This document shows, one piece after another, positions 54,870 to 63,903 of a stretch of DNA of 64,000 nt. The stretch is from Devosia oryzisoli. Lineage in GTDB: Bacteria; Pseudomonadota; Alphaproteobacteria; Rhizobiales; Devosiaceae. The stretch spans positions 1,054,001 through 1,118,000 of the forward strand of contig NZ_JACYFU010000001.1 in assembly GCF_014837245.1 (NCBI RefSeq). The letters are read 5' to 3'. The translations under genes and the position numbers were made by a program. Every line of letters starts with the position of its first letter. Position 1 is the first letter of the stretch. The notes below the pieces were generated by a model. That model worked only from the letters and a program-made list of their open reading frames with translations, did not search any database and was not told the DNA's origin.

Positions 54870-54895
54870 AAAGGGGAGGCCGCGGCCTCCCCTTT
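54870..54895. terminator. Bidirectional terminator after the P450 gene
   Basis: A perfect palindrome: AAAGGGGAGGCCG pairs with CGGCCTCCCCTTT, flanked by A residues on the left and T residues on the right. It separates the convergent P450 and symporter genes. Confidence 0.85.
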
Positions 54896-54915
54896 CAGCC
54901 CTGATGGCCGGACTA

Positions 54916-56283
54916 CTATGCGGGCACCGCCTCGGCGTCGAGCGCCTCGATGGTCTTGCCACCGTTGTCGTAAATGGCCTGGTTGAGGATGCCCTGACGC
55001 TTGGCGACGATGGTCGGGATCAACGCCTGCCCGGCCACGTTAACCGCCGTGCGGCCCATGTCGAGGATCGGATCGACCGCCAGAAGCAGGCCGACGCCTT
55101 CGAGGGGCAGGCCCAGCGTGGAGAGCGTCAGCGTCAGCATCACCGTTGCGCCCGTCAGGCCCGCGGTGGCGGCCGAGCCAATCACGGATACGAAGACGAT
55201 CAGCAGATAATGCTGGATGCCAAGCTCCACGCCGAAAAACTGCGCCACAAAGATCGCGGCGATGGCCGGATAGATGGCGGCACAACCGTCCATCTTGGTG
55301 GTGGCGCCGAGAGGCACCGCGAACGCCGCATACTCGCGAGGCACACCCAGGTTCTTCTCCGTCACACGCTCCGTTACCGGCATGGTGCCGACGGAGGAAC
55401 GGGATACGAAGCCGAGCTGAATCGCCGGCCAAGCGCTCTGGAAGTAGCGGATCGGGTTGAGTCCGTTGGCCTGCAACAAGATCGGATAGAGACAGAATAG
55501 TACCAATACCAGACCAATATAGACCGCCGCTGCGAACCATCCGAGCTGCGCGAGGGCATCCCAGCCATAAACGGCGACGGCGTTGCCCAAGAGCCCAATC
55601 GTGCCGATGGGCGTTAGGCGGATCACCCACCACAAGACCTTATGGATGACCTTGAGGAAGGAGCGGGTGAATTCCAGGAAGGTGTCGGCAGCCGGACCAA
55701 CGCGCAGCGCCGCGACGCCCACGACGATGGAGATCACGAGGATCTGCAGCACGTTGAAATTGAGGCTCGTCGTAGCGCCGCTGTCGCCGACGCGGGTCGA
55801 GGCCTGCAGGCCCAGGATATTGGACGGGATCAGGCCCTTGAGGAAGTCGAGCCAGGAGCCGGTCGAGGACGGCGCGCGCGCAGCCGTTTCGGCCACGGCC
55901 GTATTGAGGCCGGGCTGGATAATCAGACCGAGGGCAATACCGATGACGACAGAGACCAGCGCGGTGATGGCGAACCACAACAGCGTTTGCCAGACGAGCC
56001 TGGCGGCGTTGTTCAGCTGCCGCAGGTTTGCAATCGACGAGACGATAGCAGTGAAGACGAGCACCGGCACCAGTGCACGCAGCAGGGATACGAAGGAGGA
56101 TCCCACCGTCGCGAGGGTTTGCGTCAACCAGTTGGGATTGCCCGCAGCGTCGGGACCCATGATGCGTGCCACGTAGCCAAGCAGAAGGCCGACCACCATG
56201 GCCGCCAGTACCTGGCCACCGAAGTTACGGTAGAAGGGCTGTGGTGCCCGCGGGGCCGCCGCAGAAACCGTGGTGGGAGACAT
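54916..56283 (-). CDS. Dicarboxylate/amino acid:cation symporter (DAACS family)
   Basis: A 455-aa secondary transporter of the SDF/GltPh fold. Family signatures are SSVGTMPVT (the serine-rich hairpin HP1 region, SRSSVGTMPVTER), KMDGCAAIYPAIAAIFVAQFFG (the NMDGT-like motif in segment 7, here KMDGC) and ILDMGRTAVNVAGQA (segment 8). Members import glutamate, aspartate, succinate, malate or cystine. The KMDG form in place of NMDG is closer to the cystine-type (TcyP) branch. ATG 56283 follows GAAAGG; a longer frame from 56379 is unlikely. Confidence 0.92.
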   Translation of the reverse strand: MSPTTVSAAAPRAPQPFYRNFGGQVLAAMVVGLLLGYVARIMGPDAAGNPNWLTQTLATVGSSFVSLLRALVPVLVFTAIVSSIANLRQLNNAARLVWQTLLWFAITALVSVVIGIALGLIIQPGLNTAVAETAARAPSSTGSWLDFLKGLIPSNILGLQASTRVGDSGATTSLNFNVLQILVISIVVGVAALRVGPAADTFLEFTRSFLKVIHKVLWWVIRLTPIGTIGLLGNAVAVYGWDALAQLGWFAAAVYIGLVLVLFCLYPILLQANGLNPIRYFQSAWPAIQLGFVSRSSVGTMPVTERVTEKNLGVPREYAAFAVPLGATTKMDGCAAIYPAIAAIFVAQFFGVELGIQHYLLIVFVSVIGSAATAGLTGATVMLTLTLSTLGLPLEGVGLLLAVDPILDMGRTAVNVAGQALIPTIVAKRQGILNQAIYDNGGKTIEALDAEAVPA

Positions 56284-56444
56284 GATCGACCTTTCCGGAA
56301 GCGGCATCTGCACAATCATTGTGCCAATTGCCTTGATTTCGCCCAACACTACCCTCGCCGGCGCCAGACCGCAGCGCATGAAGTTGCCACAGCGGGCCGC
56401 GGGAAGAATTTTCCAACTCCATAAAGGGCGGGCGGAGGAACTGT

Positions 56445-57086
56445 TTATTCAGGCAGGCGGCCGAGGAGCAGTGTGTACAAGGCGGAGAGTGTGGGGAGCA
56501 GCACCAACGACGCGACCATCGCCAGGACGGTGATGCCAGGGCCAGGGTCGAGCCAAACAACTACCGCCAGGGCGACGGCGATAATGACGCCGGTCCCGCC
56601 CGCCGACCTGTGTACCCTCCGCCACGCCCGGTCGCCCGGAATAGGCCAAGGCAGCCGCAAGCCTGCATAGGTGTGCCGTTCGGCTTCAAAAAGCACGATG
56701 CCGGTGATCAGGAACACTGCAGCAAGGACGCCTGCCGTAATCCGGAACAGGTCGATGTCTGCTCCAACCCCGACAAGGAGCAGCGCCAGCTGGCAAGCGA
56801 AGGCAATTGCAAGAGCGAGCGTCAGGGCGGGATCGAGAACGTGCCGTACGCGGGCGAGGTGACCCGGGGTCAGTGCGCGCCCGAGCATCCAGAAGCCGCC
56901 AATCAGCAGCAGCTCAACAAGGGGAGCGACGGCAATTGCCGGATTTCGCGGCCATAGCCAATCGGCGCCACTGCCCTGCCAGTGGGCGGGGAATGCAAAG
57001 TCGGCCGGTACACGGAAAATGATGACACCGGCCGTGGCAATGGTGACAGCCAGAATCAGGAGATGGAACTTCGTGATCAACGCCAT
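56445..57086 (-). CDS. SdpI/DUF1648-like membrane protein
   Basis: A 213-aa protein with about six transmembrane segments. The order RVPADFAFPAHWQGSGADWLWPRN (DUF1648-like, resembling substrate-free immunity proteins) followed by LRLPWPIPGDRAWRRVHRSAGG (SdpI signature) matches the SdpI family of immunity/membrane proteins, first known from Bacillus sporulation-delay toxin immunity. In Gram-negative bacteria the role is unknown. It lies alone between the symporter and the rplM-rpsI operon. Confidence 0.72.
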   Translation of the reverse strand: MALITKFHLLILAVTIATAGVIIFRVPADFAFPAHWQGSGADWLWPRNPAIAVAPLVELLLIGGFWMLGRALTPGHLARVRHVLDPALTLALAIAFACQLALLLVGVGADIDLFRITAGVLAAVFLITGIVLFEAERHTYAGLRLPWPIPGDRAWRRVHRSAGGTGVIIAVALAVVVWLDPGPGITVLAMVASLVLLPTLSALYTLLLGRLPE

Positions 57087-57165
57087 GACGCGCAGGCAAA
57101 CAACGCAGCAACGCCTCCGTCAAGCGCCGGGATGTCCAGCTCGCCCGGGGGCAGAAAAGCAACGA

Positions 57166-57183
57166 GGGCCGGTTTCCCGGCCC
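57166..57183 (-). terminator. Terminator of the rplM-rpsI operon
   Basis: GGGCCGG (57166-57172) pairs with CCGGCCC (57177-57183) around a 4-nt loop, 30 bp after the rpsI stop on the minus strand. A TTTT run follows about 8 bases on. Confidence 0.7.
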
Positions 57184-57212
57184 CCTGCACATTCGGAAGA
57201 TGAACCCAGCGC

Positions 57213-57695
57213 CTAGCGCTTGGAGAACTGGAAGGAGCGGCGGGCCTTGGCCTTACCGTACTTCTTGCGCTCGACGACGCGGCTGTCGCGGGTCAGGAAG
57301 CCACCCTTCTTGAGGATGGAGCGCAGCTCGGGCTCGAAATAGTTCAGCGCCTTGGAGATGCCATGACGCACCGCACCGGCCTGGCCGGAAAGACCGCCGC
57401 CGGCAACGGTGACGTTGACGTCGTACTGGTCCGTGCGCTCGGTCGCGACGATCGGCTGCTGCACGATCAGGCGCAGCACCGGACGAGCGAAATAACGCTC
57501 GAACTCACGGCCGTTGATGGTCAGCTTGCCCTTGCCCGGCTTGATCCAGACGCGAGCAACTGCGTTCTTGCGCTTGCCGGTGGCATAGGCGCGACCCAGC
57601 GAGTCCAGCTTCTGAACATGCACCGGCGCCGTGTTGGCGGAGGCGGCGACAGTGGTGGTGCCGAGGTCTTCGAGGGAGTTGATGGTTTCAGCCAT
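57213..57695 (-). CDS. rpsI: 30S ribosomal protein S9
   Basis: A 160-aa ribosomal protein. The core [47 protein letters not shown] and the basic tail [17 protein letters not shown] are diagnostic; the conserved C-terminal arginine contacts P-site tRNA. The ~30-residue N-terminal extension is normal in Rhizobiales. It starts 1 bp after the rplM stop. Confidence 0.98.
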   Translation of the reverse strand: MAETINSLEDLGTTTVAASANTAPVHVQKLDSLGRAYATGKRKNAVARVWIKPGKGKLTINGREFERYFARPVLRLIVQQPIVATERTDQYDVNVTVAGGGLSGQAGAVRHGISKALNYFEPELRSILKKGGFLTRDSRVVERKKYGKAKARRSFQFSKR

Positions 57696-57696
57696 A

Positions 57697-58161
57697 TTAC
57701 TTCACCCGGACGTTCTTGGAGTTCATCGCAGCGACGTCGAGCTTGGTCGGGTTCTGCGCTTCATGGGGATGCTCGGAACCGGCATAGACGCGCAGGTTCT
57801 TGAGCTGGGCGCGGGTCAGCGGACCACCCGGCATCATGCGGCGAACGGCGTTCTCGAGCACGCGGTTCGGGAAGCGACCTTCCAGAAGTTCGCGCGCGGT
57901 GCGGTCCTTGATGCCGCCGGGATAGCCGGTGTGCCAGTAGAAGCGGTGCTGATCCAGCTTGCGACCGGTCAGGCGCACCTTATCGGCATTGATGACAACG
58001 ATGTTGTCGCCCATGTCCATGTGCGGCGTGAAGGTAGGCTTGTGCTTGCCGCGCAGGCGGGAAGCAATGATCGAAGCAAGGCGACCCACGACAAGCCCTT
58101 CGGCGTCGATGAGGATCCACTTCTTTTCGATCTCGCTCGGTTTTGCCGAGTAAGTGCTCAT
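57697..58161 (-). CDS. rplM: 50S ribosomal protein L13
   Basis: A 154-aa ribosomal protein with [45 protein letters not shown] and the basic [23 protein letters not shown] 58161 gives the typical size; the frame extends upstream only through the leader. A consensus promoter lies 68-96 bp ahead and the leader has a GGAAAA/TTTTCC hairpin. Confidence 0.98.
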   Translation of the reverse strand: MSTYSAKPSEIEKKWILIDAEGLVVGRLASIIASRLRGKHKPTFTPHMDMGDNIVVINADKVRLTGRKLDQHRFYWHTGYPGGIKDRTARELLEGRFPNRVLENAVRRMMPGGPLTRAQLKNLRVYAGSEHPHEAQNPTKLDVAAMNSKNVRVK

Positions 58162-58228
58162 AATCGAAATCCCTGGAAAACTGGATTTTCCGGCCCGCAA
58201 CAGAGTCAGCCCGGAGCTTTCGAGCGGG

Positions 58229-58257
58229 TGAATATGAGGGATTCCTGGAGGCGTCAA
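58229..58257 (-). promoter_or_regulatory. Promoter of rplM-rpsI
   Basis: On the minus strand TTGACG (58252-58257), a 17-bp spacer and TATTCA (58229-58234), a near-consensus housekeeping promoter. Confidence 0.75.
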
Positions 58258-58308
58258 GCCCCCTAAAAATATGATGGAAAAACAGCCACTTACAGATGCG
58301 GTATTATA

Positions 58309-59370
58309 TTACCGCACCCGTCGCATGTCCGCAATGTAGGCCGTGACGAGCCCGGCCAGCATGAAGGCCAGCGCCTGATGACCAACGGCCAGGGAGATGG
58401 GCACGTGGAACAGAAGCGTCGCGATGCCCAGGCACACCTGCAGGACTATGATAAACCCCAGGCGCGGCAGCCAGGCATGGACGCCACCGAACCCGCCGTC
58501 TTTCGACCGTCGCCAGATCATCCAGCAGGCATAGGCGGTGATGGCATAGGCGATGACCCTGTGGTTGAACTGCACCGTCATGCCGTTCTCGAACACGTTC
58601 CGCCAGGCGGGCTCCATCACGTAGAGTCCGTTGGGGATGAGCGCCCCGTCCATCAGCGGCCACGTGTTGTAGCCCATCCCTGCGTCCAATCCGGCAACGA
58701 ACGCCCCTGCCCCAATCTGAAAGATGACGAAAATAAGCAGCAGGACCGCCCTCGACATCTGGCCCCGGGAGACACGCCCGATCACCCGCCCCGGCTCCAG
58801 AGACCGTGCCACATAAACCAGGGCAATCAGGAGAAGCGAGGCCGCCGTCAGATGTGCCGCCAGGCGGTATTGGGAGACAGAGGTCAGCACGGAAAGGCCT
58901 GACGACACCATCCACCACCCCAGCAACCCCTGGAAACCCCCAAGCAAGAACAGTCCAAAGAGGGGCCAGGTCAGTTCACGAGGCAGACGCTTCTGCACAA
59001 GAAAGACAAGAAAGGGGACAAGGAACACGACGCCCAGCAGACGGCCGAGGAGGCGATGAAACCATTCCCAGAAGAAAATGCCCTTGAAATCTTCGAGCGA
59101 CATCCATGAGTGGACGGCGGCAAACTGCGGGATCTCTTTGTACGCGTCGAACTCGGCCTGCCATTGCGCGGCATTGAGCGGCGGGATGATGCCGGAGATC
59201 GGCTTCCAGCTGGTTATGGACAGACCGGATTCGGTGAGGCGCGTGATGCCGCCCACAACCACCATGAGCAAGACGAACGACGCCATCGCGTAGAGCCAGA
59301 TGCGCACGGGGCGCAGCCGGTCTCCGGCAATCCGCACACGGCCGGGTGCGGCATCTTGCAAGGTGGTCAC
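58309..59370 (-). CDS. ctaA: Heme A synthase (COX15/CtaA)
   Basis: A 353-aa membrane protein with eight transmembrane segments that oxidises heme O to heme A for cytochrome c oxidase. Motifs: GGITRLTESGLSITSWKPI, FWEWFHRLLGR, AHLTAASLLL, GAFVAGLDAGMGYNTWPLM and VQFNHRVIAY, giving the heme-ligand histidines. The COX15 (alphaproteobacterial/mitochondrial) type is indicated by GLDAGMGYNTWPLMDG. I chose GTG 59370; frames to 59451 are open but would approach the divergent DUF2842 gene. A TGCGGTA/TACCGCA hairpin overlaps the stop codon. Confidence 0.94.
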   Translation of the reverse strand: MTTLQDAAPGRVRIAGDRLRPVRIWLYAMASFVLLMVVVGGITRLTESGLSITSWKPISGIIPPLNAAQWQAEFDAYKEIPQFAAVHSWMSLEDFKGIFFWEWFHRLLGRLLGVVFLVPFLVFLVQKRLPRELTWPLFGLFLLGGFQGLLGWWMVSSGLSVLTSVSQYRLAAHLTAASLLLIALVYVARSLEPGRVIGRVSRGQMSRAVLLLIFVIFQIGAGAFVAGLDAGMGYNTWPLMDGALIPNGLYVMEPAWRNVFENGMTVQFNHRVIAYAITAYACWMIWRRSKDGGFGGVHAWLPRLGFIIVLQVCLGIATLLFHVPISLAVGHQALAFMLAGLVTAYIADMRRVR

Positions 59371-59440
59371 AACGATAATCCCGGTATCGGTTGAGGTGCG
59401 GGAGTGGTAAGCCCGCACGAGATTTGTCGCAACAGCCGCA

Positions 59441-59665
59441 ATGCCGCACATGAAACAGCGTCACCGCAAGTTGATCGGAGCCGTTTTGACGATCGTTTCG
59501 ATCGTCGTCTGGGCCAGCATCGCGACGTCCATCTACCTGGCGTTTCCGCCCGACCTGCCGTGGTACGTGCTGATCCCCTATTTCCTGGTGGCCGGGATCG
59601 GCTGGGTGTTTCCCGCCATGATGCTCGTCAAGTGGATGGCCCGGCCGGACGCGCCTAGCCGGTGA
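59441..59665 (+). CDS. DUF2842 domain protein
   Basis: A 74-aa membrane protein with two transmembrane helices. KQRHRKLIGAVLTIVSIVVWA, PWYVLIPYFLVAGIGWVFPAMMLVKWMARPD and the length match DUF2842, a small alphaproteobacteria-specific family often next to the heme A synthase gene, as here (divergent). Function is unknown; an assembly role in respiratory oxidase is a guess from context. Translation may start at ATG 59441 or 59450. Confidence 0.88.
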   Translation: MPHMKQRHRKLIGAVLTIVSIVVWASIATSIYLAFPPDLPWYVLIPYFLVAGIGWVFPAMMLVKWMARPDAPSR

Positions 59666-60695
59666 GTTTGCCCAGGGCGGAGAACACACCTCCGCTTGCA
59701 AATACATCGACATACCGGCGGTTCTGAAAGTAACCGTTGAGGGAAACGCGCGGCAGCGCCGTCAGGGCTTGAAGGTGATACGGGTAGAGACCTCCCGGGC
59801 GCGTGGTGACGGCTGTCCGAAACCCTAGGTCTTGCGCCAGCGCGAACTCGCGCGGACCGCAGGAGAGCGGGCCGCCGAGCGGATAGGAGAAATGGACCGG
59901 CCGGCGGCCAAACTTCTTCTCAAGGATATCGGCCGATTGCACCATTTCCAGTGCGGCCTCATCCGGGGAAAGCTTGGCGAGCTCGTAATGGTGCACTGTG
60001 TGCGCACCGATCGTGCACAGCGGGTTCGCTGCGATTTCCGAGAGTTCGCCCCATCCCATGATCAGGTCGCGGCATTGCGCAGAAAGGTCGTAGCGGTAGC
60101 GCCGCGTGAACTCTGCCAGCAGGTCAAGCCGCTCAGGCTCGGGCATCTTGCGCATGCGCCAATAGAGCCGATCGAAGGCGGTTGCCTTTTGTCGTGCCGT
60201 CCGAGCCTCGATGCGTTCGGGACCATCTTCGCCGGCAAAGGCGATCTCGTCGTGGCGCGAGATGATGTCCTCTATCGCCTGCCACCAGAGCTGCCCCCGC
60301 CCCTCCGGATATGCGGTCGGGACGTAGAGGGTGAACGGCGCTGCGTGCCTGTGAAGGACCGGCAAAGCATGTTGGAGATTGTCGCGGTAGCCGTCGTCGA
60401 AGGTCAACACAACGAAGGGTCGTCCTTTGCGGGCGGTCGCCAGCCTCTCCAGCGCCTCGTCGAGGGAGACGATATCGATGCCGGTCTGTGGCAGGCGCTC
60501 GAGGCAGTAGTCGAGAAAATCCGGCGTTATCTGCAGGATGGCGTTTGGCGAGAATGGCGCGGGCGCGTCCGGTAGCACCCGATGAAGCGTGAAGATGACG
60601 CCCCTTGCCTGCGATAGGTGTCGGGCGATCCGCGGGGCGCCGCTCAGCCATAAAAGTTCGAAGGCGGCGCGGATCGCCGTATATTTGAGCGACAT
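59655..60695 (-). CDS. Polysaccharide deacetylase family protein
   Basis: A 346-aa carbohydrate esterase family 4 (NodB-like) protein. The catalytic start VVLTFDDGYRDN (Asp-Asp), the metal histidines in IGAHTVHHYEL, and SYPLGGPLSCG are the expected motifs; an extra insertion of about 80 residues between motifs 1 and 2 is typical of this subgroup. It lies 6 bp after the chain-length protein gene, so it is part of an exopolysaccharide operon and probably trims acetyl groups or modifies the polymer. Confidence 0.88.
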   Translation of the reverse strand: MSLKYTAIRAAFELLWLSGAPRIARHLSQARGVIFTLHRVLPDAPAPFSPNAILQITPDFLDYCLERLPQTGIDIVSLDEALERLATARKGRPFVVLTFDDGYRDNLQHALPVLHRHAAPFTLYVPTAYPEGRGQLWWQAIEDIISRHDEIAFAGEDGPERIEARTARQKATAFDRLYWRMRKMPEPERLDLLAEFTRRYRYDLSAQCRDLIMGWGELSEIAANPLCTIGAHTVHHYELAKLSPDEAALEMVQSADILEKKFGRRPVHFSYPLGGPLSCGPREFALAQDLGFRTAVTTRPGGLYPYHLQALTALPRVSLNGYFQNRRYVDVFASGGVFSALGKLTG

Positions 60696-60701
60696 GCGCG
60701 A

Positions 60702-63176
60702 TCAGGCCGCCATCGCATCGGCGCTGGCCGCGATCTCGACAAGCGGCACGCCAGCTTCCATCAGACGCTGCCGAGCGGAAGCGGCCGCTTCCATGTCGGC
60801 GCCCTCGCCTGCCACCATCACCACGCGACCGCCCAGGTCGAGGAACGGCGCCAGCATGGAGTTGCGCCCTAGCTTGCCAGTCAGCACCACGACAACCTCG
60901 TAGATGTCGCCCAGCGCCTCGACCAGGGTTGCCGGCTTGGCCGAATTGCGGTCGATGCTCTCGCCAAAGCCCCACGGGACTTCGGCATAGCTGTTGTCGG
61001 ATGACTTCTGAACCACATCGCCGAAGCTCGCGTCGCCGGAGCTGAGATCGGTGAGGCCGGCCGTCTCGCTGATCCGCCCCGTACCCGCGTCTACCAAGGC
61101 GACACTGAGGCCCTTCGCGAGCGCATCGCCGACCAGATTGTCTGCCAGGTGTTGGCTGGGGAGGCCATCTCCGTGATCGGCGAGCAGCAAAAGATGGGTG
61201 CGGCCCAGCACGAGGTCTGCGGCGAGATCCGAATAGCGCACCATGCCCGACTTGGGGATCGGCGAAGCGGCTTTCGGTGACATCGGCGCGCCAGTCGCGG
61301 CAAGTTCGGCTATGTGCGGTGCGTCCTGTATACCGTTCGAATGTCCGAGGCGGGCTTTGATGAACTCGCGCACGCGCGCCAGTTCGGCTCGCGCGGCTGT
61401 CAGATCCTCGGCCGGTTCGACGACAGCGTCGTCCTCGGGCTCGGTCGTCGCTGCTGGCTCGAATTGAGAGATAAATGACAGGCGCTCTTCCGTCGTCTGC
61501 AGTTCGGCTTCTGCCGGAACGTGGGTCCACTCGCTGTGGTCATCGTCCGCTGTCTCGTCGGTTGGATCAGCTTGCGCCACGTCAGGCTCGTAGGCGGAAG
61601 CCGCGTCCACATACTCGTTTGCAAGGGAATGCACATCGGCGTACGCGACAACTTCTTCCTCGTAGACGCCTTCGTCCTGGTCAGGAATATCCTGCAGGTT
61701 CTGATCGAGCACCTCGGCCGGCTCGACCTCTTCGTCGGCCGGAGCGTCGAATTCTGTCACCCGCTCCTGTTCGCGCACGGTCTCGATGATGGCGCGGCCG
61801 GACATCAGCTCGCCGAAGATCGTCGCACCGATCTGCACGGCGAGGCCGAACAGCCCCACGGCCATCATGATCAGCGATGTCTTGGGCGAGGCCGGCGAAA
61901 CGGCAGGCGCCGCCACGGAAACCACGCGCACGTCGGGCAGCGCCGAGTTGACGTTCACGGTGGATGACGCCTCGTTGTAGCGGGCAAGGTAGCTTTCAAG
62001 CAGGTCGCGCTGCGCCTTGGCCTCGCGCTGCAGCGCGTCCAGGGTTACCCCGTCACGGGTCGCCGTGGACGCATCGACTTTGGTGCGCACCATGTCGTCC
62101 TGCAGCGACGCGATGATCCCCTCTTCGATCTGGGCCTCCGCATCGAGCGCAGAGGCGACGCGACGGCCTTCGGCCTGGATTTGGTTGTCCAACTCGCCGA
62201 TCTGCGCCGTCATGGCGCGGATCGTCGGGTGATTGGGCAGGAGGGTTGCGGAAAGCTGCGCCTTCTCAGCCTGCAGCCGCGCCTTCTGCTCGCTCAACTG
62301 CTGGACGACCGCCGAGTCACGGACGTCGGGAACGCCCTCCACCGGCTGCGCCCGATCGAGCAACCCCCGGATCAGTGTGGCGCGGGACTGGGCCGTGTTC
62401 TTGCGCTCCTGCGCCGCGTTGATCTGCTGCGCGATCGTCGACAACTGCTGGTCGATGAGCGTCGTGTTGTTCTGACCCATGTAGAGGTCGTTATCGACCT
62501 TGAACTGGGCGACAGCGGATTCAGCATCGTTTACCGCAGACCGCAGCCGGGCGATTTCCTCGCCGAGCCAGCCCGACGCCTCGGCCGTATCGGCGAGGGT
62601 CAGCTGTGCCCGCCGGGCGACGTGCGCGTTGGCGATGGCGTTGGCAATATCGGCGGCAAGTTGCGGATCGCTCGAGCGCACCAGCACGGAGATGATGCGA
62701 GAATCGCGCTCCTGAATCACGGTCAGGCGATCGTAAAGTGTGTTGAGGGCGACCTCATCGACGCTTGGCGACGCGGCGCGGCGCCCCATCATCTGGGTCA
62801 GCAGAGACAGCGGCGAGAAGCCGGCATCGGTCCCGTTGAATTCCGGCTTGGACTGCAGGTCGAGCCGGTCGATGACGCGCATCAGCGTGTCGCGCGACTT
62901 GATCAACTCGATCTGGCTCGAGACCACGCCGGCATCGGCCGCGGATGGGGCGGATGACTGGGCGACGCTGGGCCGAAGGTAGGCGCTGGCGCGGGGCTCC
63001 ACCAGAATGGATGCAGACGACTCGTAGAGGCGGGGCTGAAACATCAGAACGACAAAGGTGATGGTCAGGAGCGCCAGGGTGACCAGCACGATGCGCGGTA
63101 GTTTCGCCAGGACCGCTCCGACCAGCGACGGCACATCTATCCGCGCATCGCGCAATGTCGGCGACTCGTAAGTCAT
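60702..63176 (-). CDS. GNVR/Wzc-like exopolysaccharide chain-length protein with degenerate ATPase domain
   Basis: An 824-aa inner membrane protein. A Wzz domain with first membrane segment (IVLVTLALLTITFVVLMF, about residues 30-48), a long periplasmic coiled coil, the GNVR region and a second segment (LIMMAVGLFGLAVQIGATIF) precede an acidic Glu/Asp-rich linker and a cytoplasmic tail. The tail resembles a BY-kinase/ParA domain: HLLLLADHGDGLPSQHLADN replaces the Walker A loop without its lysine, and LSVALVDAGTGR matches Walker A'. It therefore probably cannot hydrolyse ATP. ATG 63176 is preferred. It would set chain length and export of the polysaccharide. Confidence 0.88.
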   Translation of the reverse strand: MTYESPTLRDARIDVPSLVGAVLAKLPRIVLVTLALLTITFVVLMFQPRLYESSASILVEPRASAYLRPSVAQSSAPSAADAGVVSSQIELIKSRDTLMRVIDRLDLQSKPEFNGTDAGFSPLSLLTQMMGRRAASPSVDEVALNTLYDRLTVIQERDSRIISVLVRSSDPQLAADIANAIANAHVARRAQLTLADTAEASGWLGEEIARLRSAVNDAESAVAQFKVDNDLYMGQNNTTLIDQQLSTIAQQINAAQERKNTAQSRATLIRGLLDRAQPVEGVPDVRDSAVVQQLSEQKARLQAEKAQLSATLLPNHPTIRAMTAQIGELDNQIQAEGRRVASALDAEAQIEEGIIASLQDDMVRTKVDASTATRDGVTLDALQREAKAQRDLLESYLARYNEASSTVNVNSALPDVRVVSVAAPAVSPASPKTSLIMMAVGLFGLAVQIGATIFGELMSGRAIIETVREQERVTEFDAPADEEVEPAEVLDQNLQDIPDQDEGVYEEEVVAYADVHSLANEYVDAASAYEPDVAQADPTDETADDDHSEWTHVPAEAELQTTEERLSFISQFEPAATTEPEDDAVVEPAEDLTAARAELARVREFIKARLGHSNGIQDAPHIAELAATGAPMSPKAASPIPKSGMVRYSDLAADLVLGRTHLLLLADHGDGLPSQHLADNLVGDALAKGLSVALVDAGTGRISETAGLTDLSSGDASFGDVVQKSSDNSYAEVPWGFGESIDRNSAKPATLVEALGDIYEVVVVLTGKLGRNSMLAPFLDLGGRVVMVAGEGADMEAAASARQRLMEAGVPLVEIAASADAMAA

Positions 63177-63345
63177 GGCAGGCCCCCAGAAACACGAGAG
63201 GGATATTCGCCTCCTCGTGGTCAAAATTCGGTTAATGGGCGTTGCAGGACGCAGGCCGCGGCCGCGGCCATAAGCGAATTCTTAACCATGCCATCGGCAC
63301 ACTGCGCCCCAGATTCCAACCGCATTCCAACCGCGCGAGAGTGCC

Positions 63346-63900
63346 ATGCGCTGGCTGTTGCCCGTCCTTTGCCTTAGCCTCACCATGCCGCTGGCGGCAT
63401 GCGCCACAACGCGCCCAGCGACGTACCTTGTAGAGACCAAGGGGCCTTATCAGCTCGATACGGGCGATGTGGTGCGGGTCAGCGTCTACGGGGACGCGGA
63501 ACTGAGCAAGACGTACCGCATCGATGACAACGGGGCGATCGCGTTTCCGCTGGTCGGGCCAGTGGTGGTGCGCGGTGACACGACCGAGCGCGCAGCGGCC
63601 CGGCTCGCCGCCGCCCTCTCCAATGGCTTCATGCGCAACCCGGACGTCGCGGTCGAGATAGACCAGTACCGCCCCTTCTTCATCCAGGGCGAGGTCGGCA
63701 ATTCGGGGCAGTTCCCCTATGTCTACGGCATGACGGTGCGCGCGGCCATCAGTACGGCCGGGGGTTTTTCCGACACGGCCGACCGTGGCCACGCCATCGT
63801 CTACCGGCGCCAGGGCAAGGCCATGGCGAAGGGCAGTGTCGACCTCGACTATCCCATCTACCCCGGCGACACCATCGTGGTCGAGGAGCGGTGGTTCTAG
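63346..63900 (+). CDS. Polysaccharide export lipoprotein (Wza/ExoF-like)
   Basis: A 184-aa outer-membrane-associated lipoprotein. A signal with lipobox PLAAC (Cys as acylation site) precedes the Poly_export domain: GPYQLDTGDVVRVSVYGDAELSKTYRIDDNGAIAFPLVGPV, then an SLBB-type repeat in PFFIQGEVGNSGQFPYVYGMTVRAAIS. It is shorter than Wza and lacks the C-terminal outer-membrane helix, so it belongs to the small periplasmic type. It is divergent from the Wzc-like gene, with a 169-bp spacer that contains a 16-bp GC palindrome and a tandem 11-mer. Confidence 0.9.
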   Translation: MRWLLPVLCLSLTMPLAACATTRPATYLVETKGPYQLDTGDVVRVSVYGDAELSKTYRIDDNGAIAFPLVGPVVVRGDTTERAAARLAAALSNGFMRNPDVAVEIDQYRPFFIQGEVGNSGQFPYVYGMTVRAAISTAGGFSDTADRGHAIVYRRQGKAMAKGSVDLDYPIYPGDTIVVEERWF

Positions 63901-63903
63901 CCA

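Noticed and set aside
60133-61530. Long minus-strand frame overlapping the Wzc-like and deacetylase genes
   Set aside because: It is Arg/Ala-rich low-complexity sequence in another frame of two well supported genes.
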